Below are positions 1-8,604 of a stretch of 51,915 nucleotides of DNA, in pieces (the first letter of the stretch is position 1; each line of letters begins with the position of its first letter). The stretch covers positions 1-51,915 of the forward strand of contig CACWPM010000024.1 in assembly GCA_902762795.1 (NCBI GenBank), read 5' to 3'. Below the pieces are notes generated by a model. That model did no database searches. It was not told where the DNA came from and saw nothing but the letters and a program-made list of their open reading frames with translations. Source of the stretch: Fibrobacter succinogenes. GTDB lineage: Bacteria > Fibrobacterota > Fibrobacteria > Fibrobacterales > Fibrobacteraceae. The position numbers and the translations under genes were made by a program.

Positions 1-156
1 GTTGTCGATTTCGTCGAAACGCTTTGCAGCGGCAAGACCCTTAGCGGCAAGGGTGGTGCAGATTGCAGCGGTCAAAGTGGTTTTACCGTGGTCAACGTGG
101 CCGATAGTGCCGATGTTGCAGTGCGGCTTGCTTCTGTCAAAATGTTCTTTTGCCAT
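1..156 (-). CDS. tuf: Elongation factor Tu, N-terminal part (truncated by window edge)
   Basis: EF-Tu is the GTPase that delivers aminoacyl-tRNA to the ribosome. Only the first 52 codons are in the window; the gene runs off the left edge. The translation begins [20 protein letters not shown] and continues [12 protein letters not shown], which contains the P-loop GHVDHGKT typical of EF-Tu (about residues 20-27). The start ATG lies 156-154 on the minus strand, with a purine-rich Shine-Dalgarno (GAGGAAAAA) just before it. It has a ~105-nt leader behind a plausible promoter. No tRNA or ribosomal protein gene precedes it inside the window. Confidence 0.97.
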
Positions 157-267
157 TTTTTCCTCTTCTTCAGCAGAAGGTTTATCGCTTCAAGTTCAAG
201 AGAACTACTTGAGTTCCCCGTATTTTCGCAAAGCATAGGAAGCGGTACTCTGCGAAATTGGAACACA

Positions 268-295
268 AATTTAATAAATCCTAGGTAATTTGCAA
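268..295 (-). promoter_or_regulatory. Candidate sigma70-type promoter of tuf
   Basis: On the minus strand TTGCAA (295-290) is followed after 16 bases by TAAATT (273-268). The same TAAATT -10 hexamer appears in the candidate promoter of the tRNA gene at 14033-14061. Transcription would start near 261 and give a ~105-nt leader. Pattern match only. Confidence 0.4.
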
Positions 296-339
296 GTATT
301 TTTCTTTTGAAATTTCGCCAAAAATGCGGATTCTCAGAC

Positions 340-379
340 TTATCCACAGTTTTTTCTATCGCTTTTCGTGTGTTGATAA
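340..379. other. Pair of DnaA-box-like 9-mers
   Basis: TTATCCACA (340-348) is a perfect match to the bacterial DnaA-box consensus. TGTGTTGATAAC nearby contains TGTTGATAA (371-379), the reverse complement of the near-consensus TTATCAACA. A weaker CTATCAACA sits at 473-481. They could bind DnaA or be chance matches in AT-rich DNA. Confidence 0.35.
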
Positions 380-523
380 CAAGCTTTTTACCATGCAATT
401 AAATGCCCTTTTTTGCTCAAATTTCAAAGGTTGAATATTTTATTTCAACCATAAAACCATTTTTTTCACAATCTATCAACATTACTGGTATTTTATTTCG
501 GGAGAAGTTCGTCGTTTAGATGT

Positions 524-553
524 ATTCATTGTAAAAAGATTTTTACAATGAAT
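524..553. repeat. Perfect 14-bp inverted repeat, 2-nt spacer
   Basis: ATTCATTGTAAAAA (524-537) and TTTTTACAATGAAT (540-553) are exact inverted copies separated by GA. A partial third copy, TTTTTACAAT, follows at about 555-564. It lies 240 bp before the GH45 start. It could be an operator or a cruciform-forming site; it lacks the U-tract expected of a terminator. Confidence 0.7.
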
Positions 554-790
554 ATTTTTACAATTTTTTACAGTTTTCTTTTTCTCTCTCTCTTGACCTT
601 CTTCATTTTGATGATTTTTTTCTTACATCCAAATGAAGAAATTTTTCCTTTTTCCTTTTTTCGACAAATCCAATCTTCTTAGTGTTTGTTCCACATCACG
701 ATTATCACATAAAATCTTTTTTTACAAGACATTACATATATATTTTCTATCTTTAATCGAGGTGTTTGGGGATAATTTCGAGGAACTTCT

Positions 791-2467
791 ATGAACAACC
801 CCCTTTTGAAGTCCCTGCTCTCGCTTGGGACACTTATTTTGGCGTGTTCTTGCTCAGATGATAAGCCGTCACCTAATAACGGTGACGATCATTCTGTTAT
901 CCCCTGTGAAGACGCATGGTATTTACCCGATCAAGGTTTTTTGATGTACCAGGATCTCAGAGTAACCGATCTCATGGGCAACCAGATCGGCACCTTGGTT
1001 CCTGTTCCCCGTACGACACTTGTCATTGTCAAGGACATGATGGGACAAAACCTGATTGACCAGCTGGACTTGGCCCAAGTCCAAGTACTCAAGGGCGATC
1101 CGGAAAACTGCACGACGAAACCTCCCGTTCAGCAGCCCGACATCTCGATTTCGTCCTGTATTGACGCATGGTATCTCGTTGCGGACAATAAATACCTCAT
1201 TTATGCAGACCGCACGGTAACCAACGAAGCGGGTACCCAGGTCGGCACCATTACACCTGTTCCGAACACCACTCTCGCGAACATGGTGGACATGTCCGGA
1301 AACCCGATCATCAATAATGTGAACCTCGCCCAGCTTCCGGTCGTCACCGGAGACAATATCCGCTATAAGATTGTCGAACCGGCCTTCCACTTGAAGGACG
1401 CAACGGGCAACTATATCATATACCAGAGTACAGTCGTCACGAACCCCGCAGGAGTTCCTGTCGGTTATGCCGATTTTGCAACGGGAACGATCAAGGGTCT
1501 TGACAATGTCACCCCGATTACAGTTGCAAACTTTGCAAGTCTCCCGATTCTTTCGCCAGGCGGCAAATGCGTGGATTACGAACCCATCGTCGTTTCTTCC
1601 AGCTCTAGCGCCCCTGTTTACAGCAGCTCCTCCAGTGAACCGCCTACCCCGAAGAGCAGTTCCTCCGTTGTCAAGAGCAGCTCCTCTATCGCCAAGAGCA
1701 GTAGCAGTTCCGCTCCCAAGAGCAGCAGCTCCTCCGCCCCCCCTGCAGGCGGATGCCCGACAATCAAGACTAAGAGCGGCGGCAGAAGCGGCTCCGGATG
1801 GGCAACCCGTTACTGGGATTGCTGCAAGCCTCACTGCTCATGGCCAGAACATGCAAACGGCAACTATTCAAAACAATGCTCCAACAAGGGCAAAAACGAA
1901 AGCACCGACTGGGGTGGCGGAAGCGTCTGTAGCGGCGGCGGTCTCATGACCTGCACAAGCCAAATTCCGTTCACGGTCGATGGCTGCGATGAAATTGGAT
2001 TTGCCTTCGCGGCAGTGCCTGCTAGCGACGGTGGTTCCTGCGGCAAGTGCTTCCAGCTCACCTTCACCGGTACCGGCAAGTACTCTACCGACAACAACCA
2101 CAGAGCTATCAAGGGCAAGAAACTCATCATCATGACTACAAACATCGGTGGTGACGTTCAGCACGGCCAGTTCGACATCATGATCCCTGGCGGTGGCGTT
2201 GGCATGTTTAACGGATGCTCCTCCATGGGATGGGGCGCCCAGGGTGAACAGTACGGCGGCCTCCTTTCCGACTGCGAAAAGTCTTCGAACTACGTCGCTT
2301 CCAAGACTCTTTCTTGCCTCAAGGATAAGTGCAACAGCGTATTCTCCAACGACAGCGAAGCCAAGAAGGGCTGCATGTTCCTAGCCGAATGGATGCACGC
2401 AGCAGGCAACCCCGAACACAACTACGTCGAAGTGGAATGCCCTGAAGTTCTCAAAGCCAAGTACTAA
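791..2467 (+). CDS. GH45 endoglucanase, surface lipoprotein with three N-terminal repeat modules
   Basis: A 558-residue secreted beta-1,4-endoglucanase predicted to hydrolyse cellulose with inversion of configuration. The order is: lipoprotein signal peptide ending ILAC-SCSDD (Cys about 19); three related ~65-residue modules (about 37-97, 121-185, 197-262) with the shared pattern V-T-N/D-x-x-G-x-x-x-G-T and N-x-N-L-A-x-L-P-V; a Ser/Lys/Pro-rich linker (about 272-322); and the GH45 domain. The family signature ATRYWDCCKPHCSWP carries Asp343, and GQFDIMIPGGGVG carries Asp462; these match the two catalytic aspartates of GH45 enzymes. Many cysteines are expected to form disulfides. A strong terminator follows, so it is probably transcribed separately from the paralogue downstream. 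Confidence 0.93.
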   Translation: MNNPLLKSLLSLGTLILACSCSDDKPSPNNGDDHSVIPCEDAWYLPDQGFLMYQDLRVTDLMGNQIGTLVPVPRTTLVIVKDMMGQNLIDQLDLAQVQVLKGDPENCTTKPPVQQPDISISSCIDAWYLVADNKYLIYADRTVTNEAGTQVGTITPVPNTTLANMVDMSGNPIINNVNLAQLPVVTGDNIRYKIVEPAFHLKDATGNYIIYQSTVVTNPAGVPVGYADFATGTIKGLDNVTPITVANFASLPILSPGGKCVDYEPIVVSSSSSAPVYSSSSSEPPTPKSSSSVVKSSSSIAKSSSSSAPKSSSSSAPPAGGCPTIKTKSGGRSGSGWATRYWDCCKPHCSWPEHANGNYSKQCSNKGKNESTDWGGGSVCSGGGLMTCTSQIPFTVDGCDEIGFAFAAVPASDGGSCGKCFQLTFTGTGKYSTDNNHRAIKGKKLIIMTTNIGGDVQHGQFDIMIPGGGVGMFNGCSSMGWGAQGEQYGGLLSDCEKSSNYVASKTLSCLKDKCNSVFSNDSEAKKGCMFLAEWMHAAGNPEHNYVEVECPEVLKAKY

Positions 2468-2488
2468 TTTCAAAGTATAGAATGCAGC

Positions 2489-2520
2489 AAAACGCCCCGG
2501 ACAGGGGCGTTTTTATTTTT
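2489..2520 (+). terminator. Rho-independent terminator after first GH45 gene
   Basis: Stem ACGCCCC (2492-2498) and GGGGCGT (2504-2510) around loop GGACA, preceded by A's and followed by a T-rich tract. Confidence 0.92.
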
Positions 2521-2685
2521 GTAAGTCTTTGATAATAAATAGGTTGTGCAAAATTTCACAATTCGTCATTGTATAGTTCTTTTTACTCATATTTTACGAG
2601 CATTTTTAAAAAGAAGATTTTATCTTTTAGCGCGGATGATTGGAATACAGGGTGTGATATAATAATTAAAAGGGCTTACTATATC

Positions 2686-4338
2686 ATGAAGAATAAACTA
2701 TTCAAAACCCTCGCCATTTTCGGACTTTCCTTTATCGCATGGAACTGCTCCGAAGATCTCGCCTCCACACCACAAGACACTGGAGCAATACTCACACCAA
2801 AGCCAGCACTTGAAGTAGATCAAAGCTGCTGGAAGATTACGGTAGGCACACAGACTTTCTTGATTGTGCCCAACGGAACAGGCACTTATCCTGTCACCAA
2901 CGAAAATAGCATTCCTGTCGGCACATTCGATGTCGCCACGAATACCATCGTGGATGCAAACGGCAACGCAATTGTTGCCAACGTAAATCTTGCAACCCTA
3001 CCCGTCGTTAATCCGGACAAGACGATTTCCTACACTGACGGTTCCAAGACAACTCTTCAAGGTCAATACATTCTCCTCCCGGGAGGAATTGACCCGAACG
3101 CAACAATTCCGGGTACAGGCCTGACGAACAGCAGCTCCTCCATCTACAATCCGGGCATTTCTACCCCAAGTTCGAGCTCCGTCAAGACCAAACCTGCAGT
3201 TTCCTCCTCTTCGCAGAAGCCTCAGCAGAAGGCAAGCTCTTCTTCGCAGCAGCCGAAATCCTCCGCAAACACATCGAACAAGCAATGTGACGGCCAGTGC
3301 TATGACAGCGCTTCGGGTAAATGCGTTGCCTATTACGATCAGCTGACCGGCTCCAAAGGCGAAAAATACGCCTACGACAATGATTGCAAGGTAAACTGCT
3401 ACTACGATCCTGAAAATAAAAATTGCCAGAACATGACGGGCTCCACGCCAACAAGCAGCACGTCTCAGCCGAAGTCCAGCTCCAGCGCGAAGTCTTCTTC
3501 GTCCCAGCAACAGCCGAAATCTTCCAGCAGCAAGCCCAAGTCTTCGTCTTCCCAGCCGAAGTCCTCCAGCAGCCAACCGAAATCTTCGTCTTCCCAGCAG
3601 CAACAAGGTAGCGGAAACGTTTCCGCTGAAGAAGCCAAGTACCTCAATGCAGGCGCCGGCGGACAGCAGGGATTTGCAACGCGCTACTGGGACTGCTGCA
3701 TGCCCCACTGCTCCTGGCCCGAACACGGTGGCGGCGCCAAGACATGCGATGCCAAGGGAAAGACCCCTATAAGCAACACTAACGGAAGCATCTGCTCCGG
3801 CGGACAGGGCACCACATGCACAAGCCAAGTTCCCATCATCGTCAGCGACAAGCTTGCCTATGCATTCGCGGCGACTCCAGGTAACGACGCTACATGCGGC
3901 AAGTGCTTCGCCCTCACCTTTACCGGCACCGGCAAGTACGAAACCAAGGCAAACCACAAGGCTCTTGCGGGCAAGACCCTCGTCGTGATGGCATCCAACA
4001 TTGGTTACGACGTAGCCGGCGGACAGTTCGACGTGATGATTCCGGGTGGCGGATTCGGTGCATTTAACGGATGCAGCCAGATGGGCTGGAAAATTCCAAG
4101 CAACAGCACGACATACGGCGGACTGCTTTCTGACTGCGAAAAAGAAGTCGGATATGACGGCGACCTTCTGACCAAGCGTAAACAGTGCCTTACCGAAAAG
4201 TGTAACAGTGCTTTCGCAAATGATACCCAGGCCAAGGAAGGTTGCCTCTTCCTAGCCACATGGATGGAAGCTGCCGGCAACCCGAACCATACCTACAAAG
4301 AAGTCGAATGCCCGGCAGCCCTCAAGGCCCAGTATTAA
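2686..4338 (+). CDS. GH45 endoglucanase paralogue, single N-terminal module and Cys-rich insert
   Basis: A 550-residue tandem paralogue of the preceding cellulase. I start it at the ATG of MKNKLFKTLAIFGLSF; the open frame extends upstream to 2569 but those codons give no signal peptide. The signal peptide ends FIAWNC-SED, an atypical lipobox, so lipid attachment is likely rather than certain. One N-terminal module (about 46-115, ending NVNLATLPVV) is followed by a serine-rich linker, a short cysteine-rich segment (about 202-254, six Cys), a second longer poly-Ser/Gln/Lys linker, then the GH45 domain. Catalytic aspartates correspond to Asp336 in ATRYWDCCMPHCSWP and Asp449 in GQFDVMIPGGGFG. Closely similar to the upstream gene in the catalytic part, so the pair arose by duplication. 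Confidence 0.93.
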   Translation: MKNKLFKTLAIFGLSFIAWNCSEDLASTPQDTGAILTPKPALEVDQSCWKITVGTQTFLIVPNGTGTYPVTNENSIPVGTFDVATNTIVDANGNAIVANVNLATLPVVNPDKTISYTDGSKTTLQGQYILLPGGIDPNATIPGTGLTNSSSSIYNPGISTPSSSSVKTKPAVSSSSQKPQQKASSSSQQPKSSANTSNKQCDGQCYDSASGKCVAYYDQLTGSKGEKYAYDNDCKVNCYYDPENKNCQNMTGSTPTSSTSQPKSSSSAKSSSSQQQPKSSSSKPKSSSSQPKSSSSQPKSSSSQQQQGSGNVSAEEAKYLNAGAGGQQGFATRYWDCCMPHCSWPEHGGGAKTCDAKGKTPISNTNGSICSGGQGTTCTSQVPIIVSDKLAYAFAATPGNDATCGKCFALTFTGTGKYETKANHKALAGKTLVVMASNIGYDVAGGQFDVMIPGGGFGAFNGCSQMGWKIPSNSTTYGGLLSDCEKEVGYDGDLLTKRKQCLTEKCNSAFANDTQAKEGCLFLATWMEAAGNPNHTYKEVECPAALKAQY

Positions 4339-4370
4339 TCCATAAATTATCGGTCATAAGTAAAATCTGT

Positions 4371-4400
4371 AAGAGCACCCCGCCAAGGGGTGCTTCTTTT
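4371..4400 (+). terminator. Rho-independent terminator after second GH45 gene
   Basis: Stem AGCACCCC (4374-4381) and GGGGTGCT (4387-4394) around GCCAA, followed by CTTTT. Confidence 0.9.
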
Positions 4401-4498
4401 GATTACGATTTGTACCCATATACCCAAAAATATTTTTCAAGAAAAAAATGGAAACTATTGTTTGCACGCATTTTTTGACAGATTCATAAAATTTAAGG

Positions 4499-4846
4499 AT
4501 GCGATATGACATTGACGTCATCCAAAAAGCTGAAATAGAACTTTTAGCACAGATGCAGGGAGCAACTTCCTTAACAAAGAAAAAACTCGCTTTAGATAGC
4601 GGGATTAGTCGTCAGCATCTCGGACTCGTCGCAAAAGGCAAACGCAATCTTTCTATCAAATCATTTTGCGATCTCGCAGATGCTTTCGGTTGTTCCGCTA
4701 CAGAACTTATGGCAAAACTCGAAGCACTGATGCAGGAGCAAGTTAAACTCCAAACGCCTGCCGCTGCAGATAAAGCTAAAGGGATGAACTATATCCACAA
4801 GGCATTTGCCGATAAGAAAACTGCGAATGAACCGCCCCGCCTGTAA
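4499..4846 (+). CDS. Small XRE-type helix-turn-helix regulator
   Basis: A 115-residue protein. Residues about 23-72 form a Cro/C1-type helix-turn-helix: LTKKKLALDSGISRQHLGLV is the turn and recognition helix, followed by KRNLSIKSFCDLADAFGCSA, typical of XRE regulators. The C-terminal ~40 residues are charged and unassigned. The ATG at 4499 is preceded directly by AAGG, too close to be an ideal ribosome site; an in-frame stop at 4487 rules out a longer form. It stands alone between the GH45 terminator and a convergent protease gene, so a target cannot be deduced. Control of the neighbouring cellulases is possible but only a guess. Confidence 0.8.
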   Translation: MRYDIDVIQKAEIELLAQMQGATSLTKKKLALDSGISRQHLGLVAKGKRNLSIKSFCDLADAFGCSATELMAKLEALMQEQVKLQTPAAADKAKGMNYIHKAFADKKTANEPPRL

Positions 4847-4916
4847 GCCGCCCCTGGCAGAAACGTTCTGCCCGTACAACCACAGTCATCTTACATGCCC
4901 CAAATCCTAGATACCT

Positions 4917-5933
4917 TCAGAACTGCTCCAGCAATTTAATACGTTCGGGCGTATCCGGGTGCGTGCAAAACATGATATTCGCTTTCGCAACCCAGCCTTT
5001 AAGGCCCATTTTATTATCGGCTTCCTCATCGGGATGAATGACGTAAAGTTGGGCAATATCGCTACGTTTCACACTGGCAAGTCCCGGATTATCCGAAATT
5101 TTCCTCAGCGCAGACGCTAGCGCCAAAGGGTCGCCACAAAGTTCGGCACCGCCGGCATCGGCAACATATTCGCGCTTACGAGAAATGGCAAGCCGCGTGA
5201 GATAGCTGAAAAAATACCCCACAACCGACCACAGCAAAATTACAAGCAATACAAGAACGATCGCACCACCACCCTTGCGGCTAGAACGTCGAGGCGCCTT
5301 CGAAACCGAACCCAGAAGCTGAAATGACACATTCATGAGCATATAAAAAATACCCACGAACACGATGCAGACAATCATGAGTCGCGTATCGCGATTCTTG
5401 ATATGCGTGAGCTCATGACCTACAACCGCAGCAAGTTCCTCGTTATTCAGCTTGTCGATAATCCCTGTCGTAAGCGTAATCGTATAGGAATTGATGTCGA
5501 TACCGCTTGCAAAAGCGTTCAGGCTCGAATCGTTGACGATATTGATTTTCGGCATCTCGATACCGCCAGCAATGCAGAGATTCTCGACAATATTGTAAAC
5601 GCGCACGTTCTCCTTACGTTCGAGCGGGCGGGCATGTGTCGCATGGCGAATAATCGACGTGTTCGCAAAATAGGCTATGATGAACCAAAGTGCCGTTATC
5701 CCCATTACATATGGAGCTACAGCAAAAAAGTATTCCCCGACTATATCCCAATGAAACATCGCCGCTTCAAATTCTGGAGGGCATTTATTCCCGTTACAAA
5801 AAAAACCGAGCCAGTCAAGCACCGTGATAGTACCGAAAAGCATTCCCAACAAGAGCAACGGGAACATGCAAAGCAGAATTACCGTGTTGCGGTTATTCCG
5901 CCAAATCTGGGTTTGAATACCAACGTATTTCAT
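4917..5933 (-). CDS. M48 family zinc metalloprotease (HtpX-like membrane protease)
   Basis: A 338-residue integral-membrane protease. Two N-terminal membrane segments (about 18-40 and 70-90) precede the catalytic region. The zinc motif is GHELTHIKN, with His173, Glu174 and His177; the third ligand is probably Glu255 in EYVADAGGAEL. A further hydrophobic segment lies at about 222-245 (GAIVLVLLVILLWSVVGYFF). HtpX-type proteases degrade misfolded membrane proteins. The gene lies directly downstream of a lemA-type gene on the same strand, a pairing common in bacteria. There is no Shine-Dalgarno before the ATG at 5933: the whole 93-bp gap to lemA is a heptad repeat plus hairpin element. Confidence 0.9.
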   Translation of the reverse strand: MKYVGIQTQIWRNNRNTVILLCMFPLLLLGMLFGTITVLDWLGFFCNGNKCPPEFEAAMFHWDIVGEYFFAVAPYVMGITALWFIIAYFANTSIIRHATHARPLERKENVRVYNIVENLCIAGGIEMPKINIVNDSSLNAFASGIDINSYTITLTTGIIDKLNNEELAAVVGHELTHIKNRDTRLMIVCIVFVGIFYMLMNVSFQLLGSVSKAPRRSSRKGGGAIVLVLLVILLWSVVGYFFSYLTRLAISRKREYVADAGGAELCGDPLALASALRKISDNPGLASVKRSDIAQLYVIHPDEEADNKMGLKGWVAKANIMFCTHPDTPERIKLLEQF

Positions 5934-5937
5934 TTTT

Positions 5938-6029
5938 TAGACGAAAGACGAGAGACTAGAGACGAGAGAAAACACAAAAAAAATCTTTCGTCTCTCGTCT
6001 GTAGGACCGCAGGTCCGTTCTCCCGTCTA
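5938..6029. repeat. Inverted heptad-repeat element (AGACGAR type) with internal hairpin
   Basis: AGACGAA/AGACGAG-type 7-bp units run 5939-5968 on the plus strand and the complementary units CTTTCGTCTCTCGTCT run 5985-6000, followed by the hairpin GGACC-GCA-GGTCC (6003-6015) and a last CCCGTCT that overlaps the lemA stop codon. It fills the lemA/M48 intergenic gap. The right half is almost identical to 22003-22042, except for the hairpin stem. Confidence 0.85.
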
Positions 6030-6584
6030 GAAGCGAACCTCTGGTGCTTTTTCGAGTGTTTCCCTGTTTTCCGTTGCCTCGTACATGGCAGCTCTGCTAA
6101 AGTGGAACATGCCCGCAATGATGTTGCTCGGGAAAACTTCACAGGCGTTGTTGTATTCGCGTGTCGCGGAATTGAAGAAGCGGCGGGCAGCTGCAAGTTT
6201 ATTTTCAATGTCCGAAAGTTCCGTCTGCAGCTGCAAGAAATTCTGGTTAGCCTTAAGTTCCGGATAAGCTTCAAGCGATACCTTGAGTCCCGAAAGTGCA
6301 CTGCTCATGGCCTTGTCAGCGGCAACCTTTTCATCGATAGTCGAAGCACTCATTGCAGCGGCACGGGCTGCCGTCACCTTTTCAAGCACGTCCTTTTCGT
6401 GGGTGGCATAGCCCTTGACCGTCGAAACAAGCTGCGGCACCAAGTCAAAACGCTGCTTGAGCTGCACATCGATATTCGCAAACGCATTCTCGCGATTGTT
6501 GCGAAGTTTCACCAGTCCATTGTACATGGAAATGAAGCACAGGACTAAAATCACGATAACAGCGATAATAATAACAGTTACCAT
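6027..6584 (-). CDS. LemA family membrane protein
   Basis: A 185-residue protein with one N-terminal membrane helix (about 2-22) and a long helical domain. The conserved LemA core is visible as NRENAFANIDVQLKQRFDLV followed by PQLVSTVKGYATHEK, and near the end as FNSATREYNNACEVFP. The molecular function of LemA is not settled; it is commonly found next to HtpX-like M48 proteases, as here, and is thought to act with membrane quality control. A second LemA paralogue is encoded at 29603-30199. The stop codon TAG lies inside the repeat element that separates it from the protease gene. Confidence 0.9.
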   Translation of the reverse strand: MVTVIIIAVIVILVLCFISMYNGLVKLRNNRENAFANIDVQLKQRFDLVPQLVSTVKGYATHEKDVLEKVTAARAAAMSASTIDEKVAADKAMSSALSGLKVSLEAYPELKANQNFLQLQTELSDIENKLAAARRFFNSATREYNNACEVFPSNIIAGMFHFSRAAMYEATENRETLEKAPEVRF

Positions 6585-6623
6585 ATAATCTCCTTTCTTA
6601 TAATCTTGAATATATATAAGTTT

Positions 6624-6670
6624 TTAGGTATTAGTTAATAGTTACGTCATTCCGGGCTTGATCCGGAACC
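6624..6670. repeat. TTAGGTA heptads followed by a 'GTCATTCCGGGCTTGATCCGG' type palindrome
   Basis: Three 7-bp units (TTAGGTA, TTAGTTA, ATAGTTA) at 6624-6644 are followed at 6646-6670 by a sequence beginning GTCATTCCGGGC and ending CCGGAACC. A related copy lies at 25109-25135. It occupies part of the 256-bp gap between lemA and the BatD-like gene; the rest of that gap shows nothing recognisable. Confidence 0.75.
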
Positions 6671-6840
6671 ACCATGACATCGCCATCTTTCCGCCTTGAC
6701 ATTGTTCTGTAATTTATTTAGCCGCCGGAACAATAGTAAATCAAAACTAAGAACTTTCTACTTCTTCTCTTTTTCTTCTTCGGGCCGTGAACGACAAGTG
6801 CTTCGTATCAACGAAGCATAGTCGCAAAAGTAAGTGCCTA

Positions 6841-7842
6841 TTACTTTTCTTTATTACCTTCAGCACGAACGGCTTCAGGATCAGGCTTCGTATCTTCGAG
6901 CAAGCGGTCGGCCCATTCGTCCCAGAAGGTGCACCGTTCGCCTTCGAGTTTCATCTTCGCAAACTTCACCGGTTCCGTTTCGACGGCAAGCGTCACGACA
7001 GATTCCTTGTACGCCTGCGGAAGCCCTGCCACATGAGCCATGCGCTTCTTGAGTTCGGCGACGGTCGCATCGAGAATATCGACTTCGAAACGCCTTTCGA
7101 TGTAACGGCGAGTTATGAACCCGAGCGTCATGAAGTAATCGCCCTGGTTGCCTTCGGCGAGGTAATTCCTGTTGCGTAAATTCTTGAGCGCAAGCACGGC
7201 TTCTTCGTACGGCGGCAACTGCGGAGCTTCATCACGTTTTGCAAATTTCTTATGCAGGAACCATCCGAGGAACACGAGCAAGGCAACGCCAATCACCGCA
7301 AAAAGAATATAGAGCCACTGCGGAAGTCTCGGGTCGCTCAACGGGTCTTCGATTTCGATAATGTCCGTCTCTTCGCCGTTCGTACGTGCAGAGACCTTGA
7401 CCGCGACGGGATCCGTGTGCGTCTTGACGGTATCCGTGCCGACGATGGCGTTCACTTCTTGCGGGGCAATCAAAAAATCGCCGCCCACGAACGTGTTGAG
7501 CGTCGCAAGCCAGGTGAACTTCGCCGTCCCCTTGGGCATGCCCTCGGTAATCTTCTCGTTCTTCATTTCCTTGACTTCAAAACTGCCAAGGTTCCCGACA
7601 AAACTCGGCAAATCGACGATGGCGTTCTCAGGCGCCGTCACCTGAATTTCGTAATTGAACTTGTCGCCAATAAAGATTTGCGCATTATCGACATTCGCCT
7701 TGACCGACAAATCAAAAGCATGGGCAGAAACCGCTAAAAAAGCAAATGCCACTAAAAAAGCTGCGTGAGAAAATCCGCTCCTCTGCGAAATACCACGACC
7801 ATCCATTCTATTTTGCACTTCAAAAACATTCATTCGTGACAT
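6841..7842 (-). CDS. BatD-like secreted/membrane-anchored protein
   Basis: A 333-residue protein with an N-terminal hydrophobic signal (about 26-43, ending SAHAF), an extracytoplasmic beta-rich part (about 44-160; pattern F-x-V-E/Q-V...G..F), one membrane helix (about 174-196, YILFAVIGVALLVFLGWFL) and a cytoplasmic helical tail. This matches BatD/oxygen-tolerance-type proteins, which usually sit with MoxR and BatA genes; neither is present here. The start is uncertain: ATG codons at residues 1, 4 and 13 are all possible, and the basic stretch before the signal is longer than usual. Function unknown beyond the family resemblance. Confidence 0.55.
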   Translation of the reverse strand: MSRMNVFEVQNRMDGRGISQRSGFSHAAFLVAFAFLAVSAHAFDLSVKANVDNAQIFIGDKFNYEIQVTAPENAIVDLPSFVGNLGSFEVKEMKNEKITEGMPKGTAKFTWLATLNTFVGGDFLIAPQEVNAIVGTDTVKTHTDPVAVKVSARTNGEETDIIEIEDPLSDPRLPQWLYILFAVIGVALLVFLGWFLHKKFAKRDEAPQLPPYEEAVLALKNLRNRNYLAEGNQGDYFMTLGFITRRYIERRFEVDILDATVAELKKRMAHVAGLPQAYKESVVTLAVETEPVKFAKMKLEGERCTFWDEWADRLLEDTKPDPEAVRAEGNKEK

Positions 7843-7958
7843 AAAAACCTCTGTGGCAAAGAATATACAAAAATATAAAGCCCTTGCACAAGTAAAACCG
7901 GGCTCACCGCCAAAAGTCCGTAGTGCACCTTTTGTATATTGTACAAAAAGGATAGATT

Positions 7959-8604
7959 ATGCAAAACAACGCTCCAAATGGAGAAAAACTACTCCTTTCG
8001 CTTAAGTTTTTTGCTGTTTTACTAGCAATTATCACCATTGCAGACTGCATCATACTAGCAGCCGCCACTCTTTTTTATTACCATTGTTGCGGCATTCATT
8101 TCTCGTCTATTTTGGCTTTTGTGGATTTTCCGTGCCGAAGCAAACTTGCGGGAAGTAACGACCACGACATTTTCCCCGTGGATAGCCGTCTTCTTTTCTT
8201 TTTTTCCGATAATGGATGCCTTCATCCTCAGAGATATCGTTCAAAACACGGAACGACAGCTTGACGTAAAACAACCGGATAGCCCTGCGGCCCCCATCAA
8301 CTTGAAACCGGTTTATATTGCATTCGCATTTTTAGCCGTCAATATCTGCTACGTTTTCTTCCTCTACTCAACCCACTTGAGCACCACATTCCCGATTAGC
8401 ATCACCACCAGCACAATCATCATCACCGGCATAATAATTTGCCTTGTCCGGATCATCAAACCGTTCCTGAAAAAAGAACAGCAACTTTTTCAAATTTACG
8501 AAAACGAAATATTGAACACATTGAAAAAGAAGGTGGATGAAGTCCTGCAGAACCGCAAAATAGAAGAAGCGGCAAGGATGGTACAAGAAGCTAAGTTTAA
8601 TTAG
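7959..8604 (+). pseudogene. DUF4328-like membrane protein, interrupted by a frameshift at a T6 run
   Basis: Two overlapping frames encode one protein homologous to the intact gene at 24123-24917. The first frame starts at the ATG 7959 (MQNNAPNGEKLL; compare MQNNTKRADRVL in the paralogue), after the ribosome site AAAAAGGA, and remains sensible to about 8070. From about 8071 the sensible reading moves to the next frame (FFITIVAAFISRLFWLLW, then LREVTTTTFSPWIAVFFSF). Removing one T from the TTTTTT run at 8071-8076 would restore a single ~214-codon gene. It therefore looks like a recent pseudogene, a slippage-controlled gene or a sequencing error. Several membrane helices and the FSP...P motif of DUF4328 proteins are visible. 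Confidence 0.7.

Larger units (their letters stand above)
157..790. other. AT-rich intergenic region between tuf and the first GH45 gene
   Basis: This 634-bp divergent gap holds the tuf leader and promoter, DnaA-box-like 9-mers, a perfect 14-bp inverted repeat (524-553) and a pyrimidine-rich tract (about 575-670). I see no open reading frame with a credible ribosome binding site in it. The GH45 gene has its own site, GAGGAA, about 6 bases before the ATG at 791. Confidence 0.7.

Noticed and set aside
923-1834. 303-codon minus-strand frame opposite the first GH45 linker
   Set aside because: Gly/Ala/Arg-rich low-complexity translation caused by the serine-linker codons on the other strand.
2569-2685. 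N-terminal extension of the second GH45 gene
   Set aside because: The extra 39 codons precede a perfect signal-peptide start and do not look like an export signal.
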